Shown: one piece after another, positions 6,385 to 10,678 of the stretch | Position numbering within the stretch: the first letter of the stretch is position 1 | Layout of the letters: each line of letters begins with the position of its first letter | Origin: M55B175 sp964635265 | GTDB lineage: Bacteria > Desulfobacterota > Desulfobacteria > Desulfobacterales > Desulfosalsimonadaceae | Reading direction: 5' to 3' | Length of the DNA stretch: 10,678 nt | Assembly (NCBI GenBank): GCA_964635265.1 | Contig: CAZWNV010000103.1 | Coordinates: forward strand, 1-10,678 | Translations under genes and position numbers: made by a program | Notes under the pieces: generated by a model | Seen by the model: the letters and a program-made list of their open reading frames with translations, nothing else | What the model was told of the DNA's origin: nothing | Database searches by the model: none

Positions 6385-6659
6385 AGGATGGTGGCGTCTC
6401 CTTTTGTTGGGGTTGTCGTGTGTACCACCCCTTTCTTCTACTGGAAACCCGCCCACTTTTTCAAGAGCAGTTGTGTTTTTTTCGCTTGTTTGCTATCAAA
6501 CGCCAAATATTGCCCCGGGGCCTGTCGCGCCTCGTGCTATCTTTACGGACATAGCCGGAGGCTTGGATGGGCGGGGGCCGCCCCACGCCCCCGCCCATCC
6601 CCGCGACTCTCTTTGCGGCTTTTTTTGACCCAAAACCCGCGCACCTGGACGAGGCAGCC
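6385..6659. other. Divergent intergenic region, aminopeptidase / EamA permease
   Basis: This 275-base stretch must hold the starts of both divergent transcripts. I see no convincing -35/-10 pair on either strand, no RNA gene and no coding signal. It has an AT-rich left half with T-runs (for example 6475-6481) and a small GTTTG-CTAT-CAAAC inverted repeat near 6489-6502. Its right half is very GC-rich and is dominated by the 14-bp inverted repeat at 6565-6600. The frame that extends the EamA gene back to 6567 is open but runs through that hairpin. Confidence 0.6.
6565..6600 (+). repeat. Perfect 14-bp hairpin with T-tract downstream, before the EamA gene
   Basis: GGATGGGCGGGGGC (6565-6578) and GCCCCCGCCCATCC (6587-6600) are exact reverse complements with an 8-base loop. 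Straight after it a weak CCGC/GCGG pairing (6601-6604 with 6615-6618) leads into seven T's (6620-6626) on the plus strand, 34 bases before the EamA ATG. No plus-strand gene lies upstream for it to terminate. It could be a leader attenuator, a 5' stabilising stem, or a copy of a dispersed GC-rich repeat. The structure is certain; its role is not. Confidence 0.6.
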
Positions 6660-7553
6660 ATGACCCGACAGCACAGCGCTTATCTCTACGCCGCCGCGGC
6701 GGTTCTCATCTGGTCCACCGTGGCCTCGGCCTTCAAGCTCTCCCTGCGGCATCTAACGCCCCTGCAGCTTTTGCTCTGGGCCGATGTCGTCTCCATTGTC
6801 TGCCTGTTTTTCGTGCTTGCCGCCCAAAGAAAGCTCCGCCTTCTCGGGAGCTGCGGCAGAGGCGCCCTGCTGCGGGCCGCGGCCCTTGGCTTTCTCAATC
6901 CCTTCCTCTACTACACGGTGCTGTTTGCCGCCTATGACCTGCTGCCAGCCCAGGAGGCGCAGCCCCTGAACTATACCTGGGCCATCACCCTGAGCCTGCT
7001 CTCGGTGCCCCTATTGGGCCAGCCGCTGCGCCTGCGCGAGCTTTTCGCCATTTTCGTGAGCTACTTTGGCGTGGTGGTGATCGCCACCCGGGGCCATCTC
7101 GCGGCCCTTTCCTTCACCAACGTGCCCGGCGTGCTCCTGGCCCTGGGCAGTACCGTGATCTGGGCCCTGTACTGGATCTACAACACCCGGGATCCAAATG
7201 ATCCCACGCTCGGCCTGTTCTTGAACTTTGTTTTCGGCTTTCCCTTTATCCTGGCCGCCTGCCTGGTGTTTTCCGAGCCCTTGCCCGGCTCTTTGCCCGG
7301 CATGGCCGGCGCCCTCTACGTCGGGGTGTTTGAGATGGGTATCACCTTTGTATTCTGGCTGCAGGCACTAAAACGCACCAGCAGCACCGCCCGGGTGAGC
7401 ACCCTGATTTTTTTCGCGCCCTTTCTCTCGCTTTTCTTTATCCGCATCTTCGTTGGCGAAACCATCCGGGTGGCCACCATCGTCGGCCTTGTCTGCATTA
7501 TCGCCGGAAACGCCCTGCAGCAGACGGGAAAAACGGCGCAGGAGAAAAAGTAA
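6660..7553 (+). CDS. EamA / DMT-superfamily permease
   Basis: The 297-residue protein has the usual length and ten predicted membrane segments of the drug/metabolite transporter superfamily, in two EamA repeats. The approximate helices are 7-24, 36-55, 70-90, 99-118, 126-143 for the first repeat and 153-172, 184-204, 214-233, 246-265, 270-287 for the second. Typical motifs include AAVLIWSTVASAFKLSL near the N-terminus and the ARVSTLIFFAPFLSLFF stretch in the ninth helix. Members export amino acids, metabolites or toxic compounds, or import solutes; the substrate cannot be told from sequence. ATG 6660 has GAGG (6651-6654) five bases ahead and begins just before helix 1. The frame is open from an ATG at 6567, but that extension lies in a hairpin and looks non-coding. 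The Liv operon starts 91 bases downstream behind its own candidate promoter. Confidence 0.88.
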   Translation: MTRQHSAYLYAAAAVLIWSTVASAFKLSLRHLTPLQLLLWADVVSIVCLFFVLAAQRKLRLLGSCGRGALLRAAALGFLNPFLYYTVLFAAYDLLPAQEAQPLNYTWAITLSLLSVPLLGQPLRLRELFAIFVSYFGVVVIATRGHLAALSFTNVPGVLLALGSTVIWALYWIYNTRDPNDPTLGLFLNFVFGFPFILAACLVFSEPLPGSLPGMAGALYVGVFEMGITFVFWLQALKRTSSTARVSTLIFFAPFLSLFFIRIFVGETIRVATIVGLVCIIAGNALQQTGKTAQEKK

Positions 7554-7561
7554 GATTGCGA

Positions 7562-7590
7562 TTGACTACCCGGGCCCTGATAGGTATGAC
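7562..7590 (+). promoter_or_regulatory. Candidate sigma70 promoter for the liv operon
   Basis: TTGACT (7562-7567, 5/6 to consensus) and TATGAC (7585-7590, 4/6) are separated by exactly 17 bases, the optimal spacing. Transcription would start near 7597, giving a leader of about 48 bases before the binding-protein ATG at 7645. The promoter begins just after the EamA stop, so the liv genes can be expressed independently, although read-through from the EamA gene is possible because no terminator is visible between them. Confidence 0.5.
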
Positions 7591-7644
7591 AGGCGTATTG
7601 TTTTCGAGGTTTTCACCAAGGCTTTTCCAGGAAAGGGGTTTTGT

Positions 7645-8766
7645 ATGAAAAAATTCGGTTTGATTCTGTTGAGCGCAGCCCTGCTGTTTGCAGGCCCCGC
7701 CCTTGCCGGGGACACGATCAAAATCGGGCTTATGTGCCCGCTTACCGGCTCGTGGGCCAGCGAGGGCCAGGAGATGAAGCAGATCGTGGAGCTTTTGGCC
7801 GGGCAGGTAAACGAGGACGGCGGCCTGTTGGGCAAACAGGTGGAGATCGTGGTGGCAGATGACGGCGGTGATCCGCGCACGGCGTCTCTTGCCGCCCAGC
7901 GGCTGGCCACAAAAAACGTGGCCGGCGTGATCGGCACCTACGGCTCCTCCATTACGCGGGCCTCGCAAAATATTTATGCCGCAGCCGACATCATCCAGAT
8001 CGCAAACGGCTCCACCGCCGTGAGCTTGACGGAGAAGGGCCTCAAGTATTTCTTCCGCACCTGCCCGCGCGACGACGAGCAGGGCCGGGTGGCGGTGGAG
8101 ACCATGCTCTCCCGGGGCTATCAGAAAATCGCCATCCTCCATGACAACACCACCTATGCCAAGGGGCTCGCAGATGAGGCCCGGGGCCTTCTGGCCGATG
8201 AAGCCGCCGAGGTGGTGTTCTTTGACGCCCTTACCCCGGGCGAGCAGGACTACAACACGATCCTGACCAAGATGAAGTCCGCAAAGCCGGATGTGGTCTT
8301 CTTCACCGGCTACTACCCCGAGGCGGGGCTTCTGCTGCGCCAGAAAACCGAGATGGGCTGGGACGTGCCCTTTATCGGCGGTGACGCCACCAACAACCCG
8401 GATCTGGTCAAAATCGCCGGCAAAAAGGCCGCAAAAGGCTTTCATTTTCTCTCTCCGCCGGTGCCCCAGGACCTTGCCTCCAGGCAGGCAAAGGCCTTTT
8501 TAAAGGCCTACAAGAAGCAGTACGACGCCGCGCCCGGCTCCATATGGGCCGTTCTTGCGGGCGACGGCTTCCGGGTGCTGACAGAGGCCATCGAGCAGAC
8601 CGGATCCACCGAGCCGGACAAGCTCGCCGACTACCTGCACAAGGAGCTGGAGGCCTTTCCCGGCCTGACCGGCAGGATCTCCTTTAACGCCAGGGGCGAC
8701 CGGGTGGGCGATGTCTACCGGACCTACAAGGTAAACGCCGGGGGAGAATTCGTCCTGCAGAAATAA
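7645..8766 (+). CDS. livK: ABC transporter substrate-binding protein, Liv (HAAT) family
   Basis: The 373-residue product is a periplasmic type-1 binding protein of the branched-chain amino acid (HAAT) family. Residues 1-21 form a clear signal peptide (MKK, then hydrophobic LILLSAALLFA, with an ALA cleavage site before G22). The mature protein starts in typical family style: IKIGLMCPLTGSWASEGQ, then a helix leading to NEDGGLLGKQVEIVVADDGGDP. Ligand-facing loops expected in the family lie around Y99-GSS (VIGTYGSSIT), A120-NGSTA-125 and the NTTYAKG segment (168-174). It captures the solute in the periplasm and delivers it to LivH/LivM. The ligand is not certain; relatives bind branched-chain amino acids, other amino acids, amides or urea. 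ATG 7645 has GGAAAGGGG about five bases ahead, and the in-frame extension to 7453 would mask the signal peptide. The gene is first in the liv operon. The symbol is given by family and position. Confidence 0.88.
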   Translation: MKKFGLILLSAALLFAGPALAGDTIKIGLMCPLTGSWASEGQEMKQIVELLAGQVNEDGGLLGKQVEIVVADDGGDPRTASLAAQRLATKNVAGVIGTYGSSITRASQNIYAAADIIQIANGSTAVSLTEKGLKYFFRTCPRDDEQGRVAVETMLSRGYQKIAILHDNTTYAKGLADEARGLLADEAAEVVFFDALTPGEQDYNTILTKMKSAKPDVVFFTGYYPEAGLLLRQKTEMGWDVPFIGGDATNNPDLVKIAGKKAAKGFHFLSPPVPQDLASRQAKAFLKAYKKQYDAAPGSIWAVLAGDGFRVLTEAIEQTGSTEPDKLADYLHKELEAFPGLTGRISFNARGDRVGDVYRTYKVNAGGEFVLQK

Positions 8767-8767
8767 G

Positions 8768-9673
8768 ATGGAGCTGTTTTTTACCCAACTGACCAACGGA
8801 CTTGCCGTGGGCGGCATCTACGCCCTGATCGCCCTGGGCTACACCATGGTGTACGGGGTGTTAAAGCTCATTAACTTCGCCCACGGCGACCTGTTTACCA
8901 TCGGGGCTTACCTGGGCCTTACCCTGCTGACCGCGTTTTCGCTGACCGACAAGCTGGGCCCGGTGGTAGGCGTCCTGCTTTTGTCCGTGATGGTGATGGG
9001 CCTTGTGGGGGTTGTGGGGATTTTGCTCGACCGGGCCGCCTACAAGCCGCTGCGGACCTCGCCGCGGCTCTCCGCCGTGGTCTCTGCGCTCGGCGCCTCC
9101 ATCGTGTTCTCCAACACGGTCATGCTGGTCTACGGCCCCAACCCCAGAGTCTATCCGCAGGGGATTCTCACCAGCCACGTGTTCCACGTGTTCGGCCTGC
9201 CGGTGCCGGTGATGCGCTTTGTCATCCTGGCAAGCTGCATTATTCTCATGGTGGCGCTCTACACCTTTATCCAGAAAACCCGGATCGGCACGGCCATCCG
9301 CGCTGCGGCCATCGACCAGGACGCAGCGCGCCTTATGGGGATCAACGTGGACCGGGTGATCATGCTGGTCTTTTTTATCGGCCCGGCCCTCGGCGGGGCA
9401 GCGGGCGTGATGGTGGGGCTCTACTACGGGCAGATCAACTTCACCATGGGCTGGATCTACGGCTTAAAGGCCTTTACCGCGGCCATCCTCGGCGGCATCG
9501 GCAACATCCCGGGCGCCATGGTGGGCGGCCTGCTCCTGGGCGTGATCGAGGCGCTTGGCGCCGCCTACATCTCCATGGCCTGGAAGGATGCGATCGCCTT
9601 TTTCGTTTTGATCCTGATTTTGATCGTCCGGCCCACCGGGCTGCTGGGCGAGCGGGTGGCGGAGAAGATATGA
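8768..9673 (+). CDS. livH: Branched-chain amino acid ABC permease LivH
   Basis: The 301-residue inner-membrane permease matches LivH in length and motifs: TNGLAVGGIYALIALGYTMVYG at 9-30, NFAHGD at 36-41, the cytoplasmic coupling loop TRIGTAIRAAAIDQDAARLMGIN (171-193) that contacts the ATPase, and KAFTAAILGGIGNIPGAMVGG (234-254). About eight hydrophobic segments are visible. It forms the membrane channel with LivM, driven by LivG and LivF. The ATG begins one base after the TAA of the binding-protein gene and has no clear Shine-Dalgarno sequence immediately upstream (only GGGGGAG about 20 bases before), so translation is probably coupled to the preceding gene. Its end overlaps livM by four bases (ATGA). 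The assignment is secure; the transported solute is inferred only from the family. Confidence 0.93.
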   Translation: MELFFTQLTNGLAVGGIYALIALGYTMVYGVLKLINFAHGDLFTIGAYLGLTLLTAFSLTDKLGPVVGVLLLSVMVMGLVGVVGILLDRAAYKPLRTSPRLSAVVSALGASIVFSNTVMLVYGPNPRVYPQGILTSHVFHVFGLPVPVMRFVILASCIILMVALYTFIQKTRIGTAIRAAAIDQDAARLMGINVDRVIMLVFFIGPALGGAAGVMVGLYYGQINFTMGWIYGLKAFTAAILGGIGNIPGAMVGGLLLGVIEALGAAYISMAWKDAIAFFVLILILIVRPTGLLGERVAEKI

Positions 9674-10650
9674 AGGATACGGGCGAGAAACTCCGCAAAG
9701 GCATCTACACCGCGGTGGTCCTGCTGTGGATCTTTGCGCCCCTGTATTTAAACACCTACTGGACCGACGTGTTAAACAACGTGGCCCTGTACGCGGTGCT
9801 GGGGCTGTCCCTGAACATCATCCTGGGCTACGGCGGGATGTTTCACATGGGCCATGCCGCCTTCTACGCCATCGGCGCCTACAGCACCGCCGTGATCAAC
9901 ATCGCCTGGGGCGTGCCCGTGCTGTGGCTGATGCCTGCGGCGGGGCTTCTGGCGGGGCTGTTTGCCCTGGTGGTGGCCCGGCCCATCATTCACCTGCGCG
10001 GCGATTATCTGCTGATCGTCACCATCGGCATGGTGGAGATCGTGCGCATCGCGCTCGTAAACAACGTCTTCGGCATCACCGGCGGCGCCAACGGGATCTT
10101 CGGCATCTCCATGCCGAGCCTGTTCGGCCACAGCATAAACGGCATCACCCGGCCCGCCCATTTTTTCTACCTGGTCACGGGTTTTCTGGCGGCCACCATC
10201 GTGCTGTTCTATTTTCTGGAGCACTCCCGCTTCGGCCGGGCGCTCAAGTTCCTCTGCTCGGACGAGGTGGCAGCCGAGGGCTCGGGCATCGACACCGCGG
10301 GCTACAAACTCGCCGCCTTCGTGATCGGCGCGGTCTGGGCCGGCATGACAGGCACGCTCTACGCCTCCAAGATCACCTTTATCTCGCCCGAGTCCTTCTC
10401 CTTCTGGGAGTCGGTGGTGATGTTTATGATCGTCATCCTGGGCGGCTCGGGCAGCATCCCGGGCGTGCTTTTGGGCGCGTTTCTGATCATCGGGCTGCCC
10501 GAGATTTTCCAGGGCCTGCAGCAGTACCGGCTTTTGATTTTCGGCATCGCGCTGGTGGCGATGATGATTTTCCGGCCCCAGGGCTTTCTGCCGCCCAGGC
10601 CGCGCAAGTATCCGGTGGAATCTCTGGATGAGAGCGAGGTGGCCCTGTGA
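9670..10650 (+). CDS. livM: Branched-chain amino acid ABC permease LivM
   Basis: The 326-residue protein is the second permease. Family marks are LGLSLNIILGYGGMFHMGHAAFYAIGAY (44-71), LRGDYLLIVTIGMVEIVRI (109-127) and NVFGITGGANGI (132-143). The coupling loop is SRFGRALKFLCSDEVAAEGSGID (186-208), and the WESVVMFMIVILGGSGSIPGVLLGA region (246-270) is followed by a C-terminal FRPQGFLPP. The coupling loop reads ALKFLCSDEVAAEGSG where many LivM proteins have a more Arg-rich AIRENE-like sequence, a mild divergence. Length is normal for the shorter LivM type without a long N-terminal extension. The start ATG overlaps the livH stop (ATGA, 9670-9673), with AGAAGAT just before it. The stop overlaps the GTG of livG, so all these genes look translationally coupled. 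Confidence 0.93.
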   Translation: MKDTGEKLRKGIYTAVVLLWIFAPLYLNTYWTDVLNNVALYAVLGLSLNIILGYGGMFHMGHAAFYAIGAYSTAVINIAWGVPVLWLMPAAGLLAGLFALVVARPIIHLRGDYLLIVTIGMVEIVRIALVNNVFGITGGANGIFGISMPSLFGHSINGITRPAHFFYLVTGFLAATIVLFYFLEHSRFGRALKFLCSDEVAAEGSGIDTAGYKLAAFVIGAVWAGMTGTLYASKITFISPESFSFWESVVMFMIVILGGSGSIPGVLLGAFLIIGLPEIFQGLQQYRLLIFGIALVAMMIFRPQGFLPPRPRKYPVESLDESEVAL

Positions 10651-10678
10651 GCCTTTTGTCCATCCATAACGCCACCAA
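10647..10678 (+). CDS. livG: LivG ATP-binding subunit, N-terminal fragment cut by the window end
   Basis: A GTG at 10647 overlaps the livM stop (GTGA) and has GAGGTGG (10635-10641) five bases ahead. The ten complete codons read MSLLSIHNAT, which fits the first strand of a LivG/LivF-type ATPase, a few dozen residues before its Walker A motif (outside the window). Operon order livK-livH-livM supports livG here. Only 32 bases are visible, so the call rests mainly on context. Confidence 0.65.
   Translation, partial: MSLLSIHNAT

Noticed and set aside
4063..6663. Uninterrupted 866-codon plus-strand open frame opposite the aminopeptidase
   Set aside because: It is antisense to a gene with intact GAMEN and HEXXH-E motifs. 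Its translation is rich in His, Gln, Gly, Arg and Val in the way shadow frames of GC-rich genes are, and no domain is recognisable. It is explained by codon bias.
7453..7644. Extension of the binding-protein frame back to 7453
   Set aside because: It overlaps the end of the EamA gene in another frame, crosses the candidate promoter, and would bury the signal peptide that starts at ATG 7645.
7498..8445. Long minus-strand open frame of 315 codons opposite the binding-protein gene
   Set aside because: It is a shadow frame with no ribosome site or recognisable domain, and the plus strand codes for a clear periplasmic binding protein.
1..10678. CRISPR array, insertion sequence, integrase or phage genes
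   Set aside because: No regularly spaced direct repeats, transposase or integrase motifs, or phage structural proteins are visible anywhere in the window.

Overview
The window looks like chromosomal DNA from a GC-rich, probably anaerobic bacterium, most likely a Desulfobacterota (former Deltaproteobacteria) member. This is an inference from gene content: a YedF-type TusA-DsrE selenium-associated protein, a DUF3783 protein, a DUF4388 (PatA-N-like) protein and a complete Liv-type transporter start. No rRNA or tRNA is present to test it. I found no tRNA, CRISPR array, insertion sequence, integrase or phage gene.

Layout. Positions 1-205 hold no confident gene but contain GC-rich inverted repeats. 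A YedF-like gene (206-817, +) follows. It converges on an AT-rich NYN/PIN-like nuclease gene (838-1476, -) whose base composition differs sharply from its neighbours. Upstream of the NYN gene on the minus strand lie a likely promoter and a clear intrinsic-terminator hairpin, then a DUF3783 gene (1587-2024, -). A divergent intergenic region (2025-2235) separates DUF3783 from an HD-domain phosphohydrolase gene (2236-2829, +). That gene converges, with a 10-base gap, on a minus-strand pair: an M1 zinc aminopeptidase (3868-6384) followed downstream by a DUF4388 protein (2840-3850), 17 bases apart and probably one operon.

A 275-base intergenic region (6385-6659) with a perfect 14-bp inverted repeat separates the aminopeptidase from a divergent EamA/DMT-family permease (6660-7553, +). 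The right end is a branched-chain amino acid-type ABC transporter operon: substrate-binding protein (7645-8766), LivH permease (8768-9673), LivM permease (9670-10650) and the first codons of LivG (from 10647). These genes are spaced by 1 base or overlap by 4. A near-consensus sigma70 promoter lies at 7562-7590 just before them.

Together the genes suggest housekeeping and nutrient functions: selenium/sulfur handling, nucleotide clean-up, peptide turnover, metabolite export and uptake of amino-acid-like solutes. I see no convincing undescribed multi-gene system. The parts most worth a second look are the compositionally odd NYN gene with a terminator hairpin in its apparent leader, and the strong hairpin plus T-tract ahead of the EamA gene.
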